Shown here one piece after another: positions 1 through 7,963 of a stretch of 52,561 bases of DNA (positions are counted from its first letter, which is position 1; every line of letters starts with the position of its first letter). The notes beneath the pieces were generated by a model. The model saw only the letters and a list, made by a program, of their open reading frames with translations, made no database searches and had not been told where the DNA came from. Position numbers and translations under genes: made by a program. This DNA is from Methanobacteriota archaeon (GTDB lineage: Archaea; Thermoplasmatota; Poseidoniia; Poseidoniales; Poseidoniaceae): positions 4,380-56,940 of the forward strand of contig PAQE01000008.1 in the NCBI GenBank assembly GCA_002709705.1, read 5' to 3'.

Positions 1-1346
1 TAGGTATAGACAGAGGCGAAGCAGATGTCCTAGGCGGTGGAAAACCGGTTACAGGCATGGACACATATGCGCAGAGATATGGAGGACACCAATTCGGCAA
101 TTGGGCTGGACAACTCGGAGATGGTCGTGCAATAACTCTAGGTGAAGTTGACACCGGTTCTGGTGTTTGGGAATTACAACTCAAGGGCTCAGGAGAAACA
201 CCTTATTCTCGTCATTCTGATGGTAAGGCTGTACTCAGATCATCGATACGTGAATTCCTTTGTAGTGAAGCAATGTTCCATCTCGGAGTTCCAACAACTC
301 GAGCACTTTCCCTTGTTACAACTGGAGAACAAGTCATGCGTGACATGCTGTATAACGGCAACAAGCAACTTGAGCCTGGAGCTGTTGTTTGCAGAGTTGC
401 ACCTAGTTTTATTCGATTAGGAACTTTCCAAATCCACGCAATGATGGGAGACAAAAAAACATTGGAGGATATTGTAAAGCATACACTAAAGCATCATTTC
501 CCAAATTGTAATTTCGATGAAGATGGAATCATTGAGTGGGCAAAAATTGTCGCAAAAACTACTGCAGAAATGATTGCTCATTGGATGCGAGTTGGATTCG
601 TTCATGGAGTCATGAATACAGACAATATGTCAATTCATGGATTGACAATAGACTACGGTCCTTACGGTTGGCTAGAGGATTACAACCCCGGTTGGACGCC
701 CAATACAACCGATGCTGGTCGAAAGCGATACCGCTATGGGGCTCAGCCACAAATCGGCGCTTGGAATTTAGCCAGATTCCTAGAAGCAATTTCACCTTTA
801 GTTGAAAATACTGAAAGATTAACCGAAGTTTTAGAATTCTATATATCCCGCTATGAAGATTCAATAAACCAAATCTGGTCTAACAAATTAGGACTTTCAC
901 AGTTCAGAGAAAGCGATTCTGAATTGATTAGTGAACTCAACGAATTATTGCAGAAGGTTGAGACTGATATGACAATATTCTTCAGAGAATTGGGTTCTAT
1001 ACAGGAGCCAAATATTGAGCAGCTAATATTCGCATTCTATGATGAGGGATCAATTCCTCGAGAGGAATGGAATGCTTGGTTAACAAAATGGTGGGAGAGA
1101 GTTGAACATAATCCTGACAGAAAGACGATGATGCAAACCAATCCAAAATACGTACTCAGAAACTGGATGGCACAATTAGCAATCGATGCAGCTGAGAAGG
1201 AAGATTACTCAGTCTGTGAAGAATTGCAGGAATTGCTCAAATTACCTTATGATGAGCAGATAGATTTTGAAGACAATTGGTATCAAAAAAGACCAGAGTG
1301 GGCTAGGCACAGAGTAGGTTGCTCGATGTTATCTTGTTCGAGTTAA
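1..1346 (+). CDS. selO: SelO/YdiU family protein adenylyltransferase (pseudokinase fold), 5'-truncated by window edge
   Basis: The SelO family uses an atypical kinase fold to transfer AMP from ATP to Ser/Thr/Tyr of target proteins, a redox-linked modification. The reading frame is already open at the first bases (codons from position 3), so the N-terminus lies outside the window. Visible family motifs are YGGHQFGNWAGQLGDGRA, the catalytic-loop equivalent HGVMNTDN and the DFG equivalent DYGPYG. The C-terminus ends in Cys-Ser-Ser, matching the conserved tail in which animal SelO carries selenocysteine; here the codon is TGT (cysteine). Length and motif order are normal for the visible two thirds. 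It is mostly known from bacteria and eukaryotes, so presence in an archaeon suggests ancient transfer (inference). Nothing upstream is visible. Confidence 0.93.
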   Translation, partial: GIDRGEADVLGGGKPVTGMDTYAQRYGGHQFGNWAGQLGDGRAITLGEVDTGSGVWELQLKGSGETPYSRHSDGKAVLRSSIREFLCSEAMFHLGVPTTRALSLVTTGEQVMRDMLYNGNKQLEPGAVVCRVAPSFIRLGTFQIHAMMGDKKTLEDIVKHTLKHHFPNCNFDEDGIIEWAKIVAKTTAEMIAHWMRVGFVHGVMNTDNMSIHGLTIDYGPYGWLEDYNPGWTPNTTDAGRKRYRYGAQPQIGAWNLARFLEAISPLVENTERLTEVLEFYISRYEDSINQIWSNKLGLSQFRESDSELISELNELLQKVETDMTIFFRELGSIQEPNIEQLIFAFYDEGSIPREEWNAWLTKWWERVEHNPDRKTMMQTNPKYVLRNWMAQLAIDAAEKEDYSVCEELQELLKLPYDEQIDFEDNWYQKRPEWARHRVGCSMLSCSS

Positions 1347-1367
1347 TCTTACTGCTCAAAACAGGGG

Positions 1368-1375
1368 TTAATATC
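1368..1375 (+). promoter_or_regulatory. TATA box for the small membrane protein
   Basis: The sequence ttaatatc is centred about 25 nt before the ATG at 1397. With archaeal TATA-to-start spacing, transcription would begin at or next to the start codon, giving a leaderless mRNA. No Shine-Dalgarno is present. Confidence 0.5.
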
Positions 1376-1396
1376 CACAGCGGCGATGTTAAACCT

Positions 1397-1594
1397 ATGA
1401 AGCAAGTAAAGTTTGCAGAGGACCTCAAAGAAAACAACGCCAAGACGGCGGCAACATTTGCGGTGATGATGGCCATGATTTTCGTGATAGCCTTCATCGT
1501 AACCGTATTCCCGATAGCCCCGACGTTAATCATTTTGGCAGCACCTGCCATCCTAATGAACGTTGGTTGGTTAGTTTTCGCCAGGGCAGTGTGA
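1397..1594 (+). CDS. Small two-helix membrane protein, function unknown
   Basis: This is a 65-residue protein. An N-terminal charged stretch (MKQVKFAEDLKENNAKT) is followed by two hydrophobic helices at roughly residues 19-39 and 42-62, separated by a Pro-rich turn. The ATG at 1397 is preferred because a TATA element lies 25 nt upstream. The frame stays open further upstream, but that part overlaps the end of the SelO gene and shows no start signal. I do not recognise the family. The downstream neighbour is a membrane kinase of polyprenol type, so the two may be linked, but nothing in the sequence proves it. Confidence 0.6.
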   Translation: MKQVKFAEDLKENNAKTAATFAVMMAMIFVIAFIVTVFPIAPTLIILAAPAILMNVGWLVFARAV

Positions 1595-1604
1595 AAATCA
1601 GTCA

Positions 1605-1611
1605 GGATTAT
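1605..1611 (+). promoter_or_regulatory. TATA-like element for the polyprenol-kinase-like gene
   Basis: The sequence gattatg is centred about 27 nt upstream of the ATG at 1636, the spacing expected for leaderless archaeal transcription. No Shine-Dalgarno precedes the ATG. Confidence 0.4.
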
Positions 1612-1635
1612 GCACCTTGGGCTTAACCGTGCAAC

Positions 1636-2313
1636 ATGGTCGATGAACAGTTGCTATGGTTCTTCGGACTAGGGGCATGGGCTTTTGCAACGGTGTTTGC
1701 AATCAAGCCCTTACATGCCTACATGGTGTCCAAGGGCTGTGAAAATATGGTTGCGGTTTATTACAACCGCAAAGTCGCCCACATGGTCGCTGGTGGCATA
1801 CCATTGATAATGTGCCCACTGGTTTTCAGTGATCCAATATACCCTCTCCTTGGTGGTGTCCTTGGAGGAATAGGCCTAGCTGCAACTCACCTGATGAACA
1901 AGCGTCTGTGGTGGATGCAAACTGAACAAAACATGAATGATGCGACATTTGCATTCATGCTAGGAATTTCAGTCTACGCATTATGGCATTATTTGGATGA
2001 TGCTTGGCTTGCAATACTTCCAGCTCTTTTCATGGCTTATGGTGATGGAGTTACAGGAATAATCCGTAACAAGATGTTCGCAAAACGCACGAAGAGTGCT
2101 TGGGGCAACCTAGGTATGGCAATTCTTTGTATTCCTCTTGGATATATTGTCGGAAATAATGCCGACCCTTCAATACCAATCTGGGGTGTAATCTCGGGAG
2201 CAGTAGCATCATTCGTAGAGAGATATGAATTTGGTCCAATCGACGATAATGTCCTAATCGTGATTGCATCATCGCTAATTATTGCATTAGGGGTGCACCT
2301 AGGGCCAATTTAA
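1636..2313 (+). CDS. Dolichol/phytol-kinase-like CTP-dependent membrane kinase
   Basis: A 225-residue polytopic membrane protein of the dolichol kinase / phytol kinase / CDP-diglyceride synthase-like group, which phosphorylates isoprenoid alcohols with CTP. Seen in the sequence: an Arg-Lys-x-x-His motif (NRKVAHMVAGG, residues 44-54), the nucleotide/metal motif YGDGVTGIIRNK (135-146) followed by the KSAWGNLGM segment (153-161), and a late DDNVLIVIAS stretch matching the conserved acidic-Asn motif. About six to seven hydrophobic segments are visible. In an archaeon the substrate could be geranylgeraniol (salvage into ether lipids) or dolichol (glycan carrier for N-glycosylation); the sequence does not decide. 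Glycosyltransferases elsewhere in the window make the carrier role attractive. Length is normal for the short phytol-kinase-type members. Confidence 0.78.
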   Translation: MVDEQLLWFFGLGAWAFATVFAIKPLHAYMVSKGCENMVAVYYNRKVAHMVAGGIPLIMCPLVFSDPIYPLLGGVLGGIGLAATHLMNKRLWWMQTEQNMNDATFAFMLGISVYALWHYLDDAWLAILPALFMAYGDGVTGIIRNKMFAKRTKSAWGNLGMAILCIPLGYIVGNNADPSIPIWGVISGAVASFVERYEFGPIDDNVLIVIASSLIIALGVHLGPI

Positions 2314-2342
2314 TTGATACTTTCCAAAGTCAAATACACTGG

Positions 2343-2351
2343 TATATATTT
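2343..2351 (+). promoter_or_regulatory. TATA box for the photolyase gene
   Basis: The sequence tatatattt lies 21-29 nt before the ATG at 2372, with no Shine-Dalgarno between. It is one of the clearest TATA boxes in the window and implies a leaderless transcript starting at or near the A of the ATG. Confidence 0.65.
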
Positions 2352-2371
2352 CAACCAATCAACCAAGTATC

Positions 2372-4303
2372 ATGATAGATACTTTGCCAAAGCATCTTAG
2401 CGAGCGAGCTAGATTAGTTGGTGAAAAAAATCAGATTAAAAATTCGGGTCCAGTAATAGTGTGGTTGAAATCTTCACACAGGTTCCACGAAAACCCAGCA
2501 ATAGATGCCGGTAGAATCCTAGCCTATGAAAACGATTTGCCACTTTTGGTATACCATGGAATTGATGAAAGATATCCGTGGTCATCACTAAGGCACCATA
2601 ATTCGCTTCTAGATGCTGCAGTGGATGTTTCTAGACTATGTGCTAAAAATGGAATTCGTCATGCCCTACATGTAGCCAGAGAGGGCCATAGGCCTAGTGT
2701 GATGAAAGAATTTGCAAAATCCGCATCGTTAATCATTACTGACCTTTTTCCTATTCCTCCTTGGGATGAGTGGGTTAGGAAAGTTTCTGAGATTTCAGAT
2801 TGTCCGGTATTAGAAATCGATTGCCATTGTGTGATTCCAATGCCCCTTTATGGTAAATCAGTTGACAGACCATTCAAATTTCGTAATGCAACAAAAAAAT
2901 TACGCAAAGAAAGAATTCAGCGAAAATGGCCATCAGTAAAAGTCACCCCTGCAGAATATACTGGAGAATTACCATTCATACCTATTGAAATTGAATCAGA
3001 AGTTGCAAATATGGCTTCGAGATTCGATTTGTTGAAAAAATGCAACATCGATCCTACTGTTTTCCCGGTATGGAGTGAAAAGGGCGGAGAGGAATCGGCT
3101 CTTCGAAAGTGGGAGAATTTCCTTGAGACAGGCCTATCAGGATATGCTCGGAGAAGGAACAATGCTGCAGATGCAAACGGAGTCTCTAGGCTATCATCTG
3201 CGTTCCATTACGGATTTTTGTCTCCGATGAAAGTTGCTAGAGATGCTTCTGCAGTGGGGACAAAGTCCGCAGACAAATATCTTGACGAATTATTGATTTT
3301 TAGAGAACATGCTTGGCATCATATCTATTCTTCTGACAACCCATATTCGACATCTAACCTACCAGGTTGGGCACTTGGTTCATGGAGAAGAGCCGAAGGG
3401 GATGTGAGAACTACGCTACTACCTGTTCACCAAATGGAGTATTCACAATCACCTAGCGATCTGTGGAATTATTGCCAGCTTTCCCTGACAAAACACGGCG
3501 AATTGCATAATAACTTGCGAATGACTTGGGGTAAAGCGATTCCATATTGGACAGATTCTATTGACAAGTCACTTCAAATCGCTCAAAAATTAAACGACAA
3601 GTATGCTCTTGATGGTAGAGACCCTTCGTCAATAGTCGGGGTTCAGTGGTGCCATGGATTATTTGACAGACCATTTGAGCCATCGATTCCAGTAATGGGG
3701 GTGGTGAGGAAAAGGGATATTGAAACTCATAAATCTCGACTTGACTTTGCTAAGTATCGAGATTATGTCAACAGGAATAATGGAGATTTGAATAGATTAT
3801 ATGTCATCATAGGTGAGCCTATTTTCCAAGCTTTAGCATCACAAATTATTGATTCGAACGGCGGAGATGTATTGATTGTAAAATCAAATATGAATTATGA
3901 AAATATGAAAATTTCAAAACTCGATTTGATAAAATTGCCATCGTGGATTTCAGATAGATTTGATTCAATTCTGAAGAACTCAGAATCTGGTGACTGTGAA
4001 GATTTAATTAGCAATTTGAGTAACTCTGCAACTAAAATTACCATAAATGACAAACAATCATTGTCCTATGAAGAAGTGACTTCTTTGCTCCAGAACGATA
4101 CAAGCAGCTTGAATATAACTGTCATCGAATCAACCAAAACTGATGTTATTGACAATTATGAGTTTGCAGATGGAATGAAATTAGAACCAAGTAACTTGGA
4201 ACCAGTAGATATTGTCTTGCGTAAATTCGAAAAAATGTCCCAGAGTATTTGGGACGTTGCAGAAATAGTTTGGAATAAAAATACATTAGCCATCGCTGTG
4301 TGA
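2372..4303 (+). CDS. Class II-type DNA photolyase (CPD photolyase family) with unusual C-terminal extension
   Basis: Photolyases repair UV-induced pyrimidine dimers using blue light and reduced FAD. The N-terminal alpha/beta domain begins at about residue 28 (VIVWLKSSHR). The FAD/DNA domain carries class II signatures: DELLIFREHAWHH, LHNNLRMTWGKAIPYWT, and DGRDPSS (414-420) followed by VGVQWCHGLFDRPF. Class II enzymes usually end soon after this region at about 450-500 residues; this protein continues to 643. The extra ~170 residues start with a Rossmann-like RLYVIIGEPIFQAL and have no motif I recognise. The start is supported by a TATA box 26 nt upstream. It fits a sunlit-ocean cell. The neighbouring genes are not repair genes, so it is probably monocistronic. 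Dimer type (CPD or 6-4) cannot be proved from sequence alone. Confidence 0.87.
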   Translation: MIDTLPKHLSERARLVGEKNQIKNSGPVIVWLKSSHRFHENPAIDAGRILAYENDLPLLVYHGIDERYPWSSLRHHNSLLDAAVDVSRLCAKNGIRHALHVAREGHRPSVMKEFAKSASLIITDLFPIPPWDEWVRKVSEISDCPVLEIDCHCVIPMPLYGKSVDRPFKFRNATKKLRKERIQRKWPSVKVTPAEYTGELPFIPIEIESEVANMASRFDLLKKCNIDPTVFPVWSEKGGEESALRKWENFLETGLSGYARRRNNAADANGVSRLSSAFHYGFLSPMKVARDASAVGTKSADKYLDELLIFREHAWHHIYSSDNPYSTSNLPGWALGSWRRAEGDVRTTLLPVHQMEYSQSPSDLWNYCQLSLTKHGELHNNLRMTWGKAIPYWTDSIDKSLQIAQKLNDKYALDGRDPSSIVGVQWCHGLFDRPFEPSIPVMGVVRKRDIETHKSRLDFAKYRDYVNRNNGDLNRLYVIIGEPIFQALASQIIDSNGGDVLIVKSNMNYENMKISKLDLIKLPSWISDRFDSILKNSESGDCEDLISNLSNSATKITINDKQSLSYEEVTSLLQNDTSSLNITVIESTKTDVIDNYEFADGMKLEPSNLEPVDIVLRKFEKMSQSIWDVAEIVWNKNTLAIAV

Positions 4304-4327
4304 TATATGTATCACTTCTGTGCAGCA

Positions 4328-5056
4328 TTACTCTTCTTCGCTGAGAAGTTTATCCAACTCTAACCTTAGTATCACCAAGATATCTTCAGGGTCTGAAGTC
4401 TCTAGTATCTCTTGACGCAAGTCGAGATCTCCAAATAATAATGATGATACTGTGAAAATCGATTCCGGTTTGTCATCTATCAATTTAATTACCGGTGATT
4501 TCTCAATCCATTCTGAAAAGTGGTCATCATCGACATTCAATATCAAAGCAACTCGTTGCAGAATGCTCCTAACTATATGTTCTAGTTCACTACGTTGTAA
4601 ATCATCCATTACTTCAATCACGTCCAAGAACTCAACATCTGCGCTGATGTACAATTTGGAACTGGTAACATCACTAGGAATCTCTGCCATAAGCGATTCG
4701 AGGTCCGGATAGATACCATCCTTCGCCATGAATTTGCTCATAGAGGGGTGATTAAACGGAGGCAAAGCTGGCTCGTGAACTTTCTTCACCACAAACTTTC
4801 TGCGACCGATAATCTGCAGGAAGTGATTGCTACCTTTGGTCTCATGATAGATAATCTCTGCTTCGCAGCCGTATTCCATAGGCCCATCCCAGTGATTGAC
4901 TTCAGATAGGAAATCGCTGCGTACTAAGCCAAAATTCTTCCCGTCCAATAAGCAATCATCAAGCATCTGTTTGTAGCGAGGTTCGAAAACTCGCAGTTCC
5001 TGAATCTCCCCTGGTAGTAAAACCATAGGAAGTACGAACAGTGGCAAGTTTTCCAT
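4328..5056 (-). CDS. Lon N-terminal (substrate-binding, LON/PUA-like) domain protein
   Basis: A stand-alone homologue of the N-terminal substrate-recognition domain of Lon protease, 242 residues, without ATPase or protease domains. It opens with LPLFVLPMVLLPGEIQELRVFEPRYKQM, cut here as LPLFVLPMVLLPG then FEPRYKQM, which is the family signature; a GMEYGCEAEI-type strand and FLQIIGRRKF follow. The C-terminal half is acidic and helical. The frame could also begin at a TTG three codons upstream (5065), but the ATG at 5056 gives the usual N-terminus and has a TATA-like element about 32 nt upstream. Such proteins are thought to bind unfolded or specific protein substrates; the partner is unknown. 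It is divergent from the PKD protein gene. Confidence 0.85.
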   Translation of the reverse strand: MENLPLFVLPMVLLPGEIQELRVFEPRYKQMLDDCLLDGKNFGLVRSDFLSEVNHWDGPMEYGCEAEIIYHETKGSNHFLQIIGRRKFVVKKVHEPALPPFNHPSMSKFMAKDGIYPDLESLMAEIPSDVTSSKLYISADVEFLDVIEVMDDLQRSELEHIVRSILQRVALILNVDDDHFSEWIEKSPVIKLIDDKPESIFTVSSLLFGDLDLRQEILETSDPEDILVILRLELDKLLSEEE

Positions 5057-5083
5057 GGGTTGCAACCTGAGGATTTTCTTATC

Positions 5084-5092
5084 AAGATATGT
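5084..5092 (-). promoter_or_regulatory. TATA-like element for the LON-domain gene
   Basis: On the minus strand the sequence reads acatatctt, centred about 32 nt before the ATG at 5056. A transcript would start a few bases upstream of that ATG. Confidence 0.35.
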
Positions 5093-5120
5093 TTCCGAAA
5101 AGGTTCAGATAAACACCAAT

Positions 5121-5128
5121 TGATAAAC
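5121..5128 (+). promoter_or_regulatory. TATA-like element for the PKD-domain gene
   Basis: The sequence tgataaac is centred 25 nt before the ATG at 5149. The heptamer gataaac also occurs 14 nt upstream (about 5108-5114), giving a short direct repeat in this divergent promoter region. Confidence 0.4.
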
Positions 5129-5148
5129 ATCTTAACGAATATTTATTC

Positions 5149-5934
5149 ATGCTTAAGAGGTTCACTGGGTTTACAATTGCATTCCTGATGCTGACTGCAA
5201 TTGTCTCTGCAAGCACTTTAGTGACATACGAGATCTTATTGTCAGATGATTCTGAAGAGTTCGTGGCAAAGGTTGATTTCGCACAAGGAACTAATCACTA
5301 CACACTGGTTGAAATTGATGAGGGAGACAATGATGAAGAAAAATCTGTTACCTTAATTTTTCACGAATTCGTGTTTTCAGTAACTGGCGAAAAGGATTCT
5401 GTCTCTTGGGATTTCGGTGACGGTCAATCTGGCAATGGTGCAATAATTTCTCACCAATACGAATTACCGGGCAATTATGTCGTGACTGCGACAACAACTT
5501 CTCCCGACTCCATTGAGTCGATGACGATTGACATCACCGTAAATTTGGTTGGTAGTGCAGAAGTTGACAACATGGAATGTACCTGTGCTCCAACTGCTAA
5601 AGACACAGTTATCGACCTGATGGCACTTCCTTTAGAGCAGTCGATTGAAGGATTTGTTAAAGTCGAACACGATGGCTCAAGTGAGTCTTGTTCACTAAGA
5701 AATCCCCTCCAAGAATGCCACATTAGAGTAGTTATGCAATGGACAGACCAAGGAAGCGTTATCGCTCAAGAAGTACTCTTTGATGACACTTTCAGAAGCA
5801 ACGAGCTCGTAGTCGACTTTAATCTAGAAAGTCTAGAACTTGAACAAGGCAAGGGGCTTCAACTGAGATTAGAGACCGACCAGCTAAGAGATTGGCACAA
5901 GCCAAGTGCAGAGTGGTACAATACAGTCCACTGA
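5149..5934 (+). CDS. Exported protein with a PKD domain
   Basis: A 261-residue protein with an N-terminal signal or anchor (basic MLKR, then a hydrophobic stretch to about residue 28). A PKD (immunoglobulin-like) domain spans roughly residues 65-130, recognisable by VSWDFGDGQSG and HQYELPGNYVVTATT. The remaining part is beta-rich with a Cys pair (MECTCAP) and a second pair (SCSLRNPLQECH), so it may be disulfide-bonded outside the cell. PKD domains are common in archaeal surface proteins and mediate protein or glycan contacts. No C-terminal anchor is seen, so it is either held by the N-terminal helix or released. No enzymatic motif is visible. Confidence 0.7.
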   Translation: MLKRFTGFTIAFLMLTAIVSASTLVTYEILLSDDSEEFVAKVDFAQGTNHYTLVEIDEGDNDEEKSVTLIFHEFVFSVTGEKDSVSWDFGDGQSGNGAIISHQYELPGNYVVTATTTSPDSIESMTIDITVNLVGSAEVDNMECTCAPTAKDTVIDLMALPLEQSIEGFVKVEHDGSSESCSLRNPLQECHIRVVMQWTDQGSVIAQEVLFDDTFRSNELVVDFNLESLELEQGKGLQLRLETDQLRDWHKPSAEWYNTVH

Positions 5935-5940
5935 TGGTTA

Positions 5941-6300
5941 TCAGGACATTATTTCGTCTTGTTCTGCATCTTCCATTAGAACGAACTCATAGTCGCCAGT
6001 TGCGCTATCATAGTCAATGCTTGAGAATAATGCCTTCATTTGTCGGTCCTCAAATGGATCGTGGAAGTATGGCTGGTCGGTTCTGAAAATTCGGAGGATT
6101 TGTTTGTACTTCTCCATATCCATGTTACCCGTGATTGTGTAAATTGCGGATTCAGCGCCTTCATCCAGAAGGTCGTCACCCTCGTTTCCACGGACTACTG
6201 TTCTCTGCAAGCGTCGCTTTACATTCATGTGAACATTGCAATTCTCGATTCTTACCCAATCTTCACCTGCTGTGGTGATGAAGCACTCGTTAATCTCCAT
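5941..6300 (-). CDS. Conserved-looking 119-aa protein, function unknown
   Basis: A soluble acidic protein of 119 residues without signal peptide or membrane segment. The core pattern is an early WVRIENCNVHMNVKRR strand, then TVVRGNEGDDLLDEG, YTITGNMDMEKYKQIL and a final GDYEFVLMEDAE strand. This alternation of an Arg/Gly-rich turn with a following x-I-x-G-x-hydrophobic strand loosely recalls small beta domains of phage baseplate or circularisation proteins, but the resemblance is weak and no other tail gene is near. A TATA box sits about 24 nt before the ATG, so it is expressed from its own promoter. It converges with the PKD gene (6 nt gap). Confidence 0.6.
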   Translation of the reverse strand: MEINECFITTAGEDWVRIENCNVHMNVKRRLQRTVVRGNEGDDLLDEGAESAIYTITGNMDMEKYKQILRIFRTDQPYFHDPFEDRQMKALFSSIDYDSATGDYEFVLMEDAEQDEIMS

Positions 6301-6320
6301 GCACAGACCTAGTGGCCCGA

Positions 6321-6328
6321 CAATATTA
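6321..6328 (-). promoter_or_regulatory. TATA box for the 119-aa protein gene
   Basis: On the minus strand the element is ctaatattg, centred about 24-26 nt before the ATG at 6300, with no Shine-Dalgarno in between; a leaderless transcript is implied. Confidence 0.45.
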
Positions 6329-6342
6329 GTGATTGTGCCTGA

Positions 6343-6840
6343 TTAACTAGCGAGTTGGTTCAGCATGTCCTCAATTGTTTCAGGATTAGCTTCTTTGTTC
6401 TTGTTAGAAATACAATTCCGTCCCAGAACAATGCATCCTAGGAAAGAGAACATTTGCCTCATAGCCATGATAACATGAGGACCTCCGCCACCACTGTGGG
6501 TTGCAAGTCCTACTTTACGGCGGTTGAACAGAGCGCGGAAATCTTGCCATTCTGTGCTTAACCAAGCCACAGCGTTGTTCAATGTAGGTGGCATTGAACC
6601 ATTGTACTCAGGGGCGATAATCATCCAAGAATCCGCACTAGACATTGCTTCTTTTAATTCCGCCATACCGGGAACTGTATCCAATTGTTTTGAAAGTGCT
6701 ACAGTGAACATTGGCATATCCAATTCAACTAGATCAATGACATCTGCTTCATGTCCCATTTCCCGGGCTGAATCAGCGAATTTCTCTGCCAAAGCACGAT
6801 TGTTATCGGAAGTTGCAGTTATCATCAAAATCTTGGCCAT
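6343..6840 (-). CDS. NAD(P)H-dependent FMN reductase family flavoprotein
   Basis: A flavodoxin-fold protein of 165 residues related to NAD(P)H:FMN / azo / chromate reductases. It begins with beta-1 KILMITATSDNNR (the phosphate-binding loop), and carries the hallmark APEYNGSMPPTLNNAVAWLS that contacts the flavin ring, then a glycine-rich THSGGGGPH loop. The ATG at 6840 gives the usual MAKI start; the open frame has another ATG two codons upstream (6846). It could supply reduced flavin to oxidoreductases, detoxify quinones or reduce metals. The divergent neighbour is a di-iron hydroxylase, which needs electrons, so a partnership is possible but unproved. Confidence 0.85.
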   Translation of the reverse strand: MAKILMITATSDNNRALAEKFADSAREMGHEADVIDLVELDMPMFTVALSKQLDTVPGMAELKEAMSSADSWMIIAPEYNGSMPPTLNNAVAWLSTEWQDFRALFNRRKVGLATHSGGGGPHVIMAMRQMFSFLGCIVLGRNCISNKNKEANPETIEDMLNQLAS

Positions 6841-6895
6841 GAACACCCCAAGTGGTTTAGGTTCTCAAAGGTGTGCATGCATAAATGCTTGACAT

Positions 6896-6903
6896 TGATA
6901 TAC
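6896..6903 (+). promoter_or_regulatory. TATA box that decides the start of the hydroxylase gene
   Basis: The sequence tgatatac is centred 24-25 nt before the ATG at 6924. An alternative ATG at 6885 lies upstream of this element and would be outside such a transcript, so 6924 is preferred. Confidence 0.5.
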
Positions 6904-6923
6904 AACATCACAAATTTATCTAC

Positions 6924-7955
6924 ATGGAGGAAGCGATTCAATTCGAACCACTTCCTGCTGAAAGAATAGAATATACTCCACCTCCTAAAGTTGAAGCAAA
7001 GGATAGAGGTTGGTTAGGAATAGCAATTATTCGTTTGCTATCACTTGCTATTGTCGGCGCTGCTGTGTACTATTCAACTGAAGGATTAGTTGCAATGTTT
7101 GTCTTATTCATTTTGGTTGTACCTGTAGAGAAAATATTCCCAAGACATAGAGGGCAAAAAGTTAGACGCCCTCTGTACAAATTAGACATGAGTTATGCAA
7201 TGTCTTCACCATTACTCAATTTAATCGGGTTAATTGCAGCAGGTATTGTTGCCATTATTTCATTTGCCTGGTTACCGGGGCTAATGATGAGGCCTGTCGT
7301 AGCCCAAATTCCAACAGAATGGCTACCAGTAGTTGGATTTTTACTATTTGATTTTGTTAGTTATTGGACTCATAGATTCTACCATGAGATTCCAATTCTG
7401 TGGAAGTTTCATGCAGTTCACCACTCCACAGAACACCTTGATTGGGTTAGCGGATTCAGGGCACATCCGTTTGATGGAACATTAATTGCACCAGCATTTG
7501 CGTTCTTAATCGCAGCTGGATTCAGTCCAGAGATTACCGGTCTATTCGCTATATTCCAGATTGTTCTAGGATTGCTATTACATGCCAATGTTAGATTCAG
7601 ACTTCGCTGGTTACATCCTTTCCTAGGAACTCCAGAGATGCATCACTGGCACCATAGCAACGAGGAAGAGGCTATCTGGACCAACTACGGGGCTGCAATC
7701 CCATTGTGGGACCAAGTCTTTGGAACATACTACATGCCTAAGGACAAACGTCCAACGGTTTACGGAGTTGATGAATACATAGAGCCGAATATGATTGACC
7801 AACTAATGTATCCACTGAAAGGAATTGGAAATCCGTTCAATATAGTTCGCCATCCATTCAGATCGATAAAAATTGGATTCAAATTTTATTGGAATCTAAT
7901 TAAGCAGATGAAGTGGGTAATTTTCCGCCCAAGAGGCATGAAGCCTCCTATGTAA
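6924..7955 (+). CDS. Sterol desaturase / fatty acid hydroxylase superfamily membrane enzyme
   Basis: A 343-residue integral membrane di-iron oxygenase. The three histidine clusters of the superfamily are in place: HRFYHE (from residue 150), HAVHH (163-167) and HHWHH (240-244), with a further HANVRFR on the way. Four or more hydrophobic segments flank them. Members hydroxylate or desaturate sterols, fatty acids, carotenoids or alkylglycerols using O2. Archaeal membranes have isoprenoid ether lipids, so the substrate is likely an isoprenoid (lipid side chain, carotenoid or quinone), which is inference. The protein implies aerobic metabolism. The start is set by the TATA box. It is convergent with the methyltransferase gene. 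Confidence 0.86.
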   Translation: MEEAIQFEPLPAERIEYTPPPKVEAKDRGWLGIAIIRLLSLAIVGAAVYYSTEGLVAMFVLFILVVPVEKIFPRHRGQKVRRPLYKLDMSYAMSSPLLNLIGLIAAGIVAIISFAWLPGLMMRPVVAQIPTEWLPVVGFLLFDFVSYWTHRFYHEIPILWKFHAVHHSTEHLDWVSGFRAHPFDGTLIAPAFAFLIAAGFSPEITGLFAIFQIVLGLLLHANVRFRLRWLHPFLGTPEMHHWHHSNEEEAIWTNYGAAIPLWDQVFGTYYMPKDKRPTVYGVDEYIEPNMIDQLMYPLKGIGNPFNIVRHPFRSIKIGFKFYWNLIKQMKWVIFRPRGMKPPM

Positions 7956-7963
7956 GCAAGGGA

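Noticed and set aside
1319-1396. Longer start for the small two-helix protein
   Set aside because: It overlaps the SelO end and would precede the TATA box; the ATG at 1397 fits the promoter.
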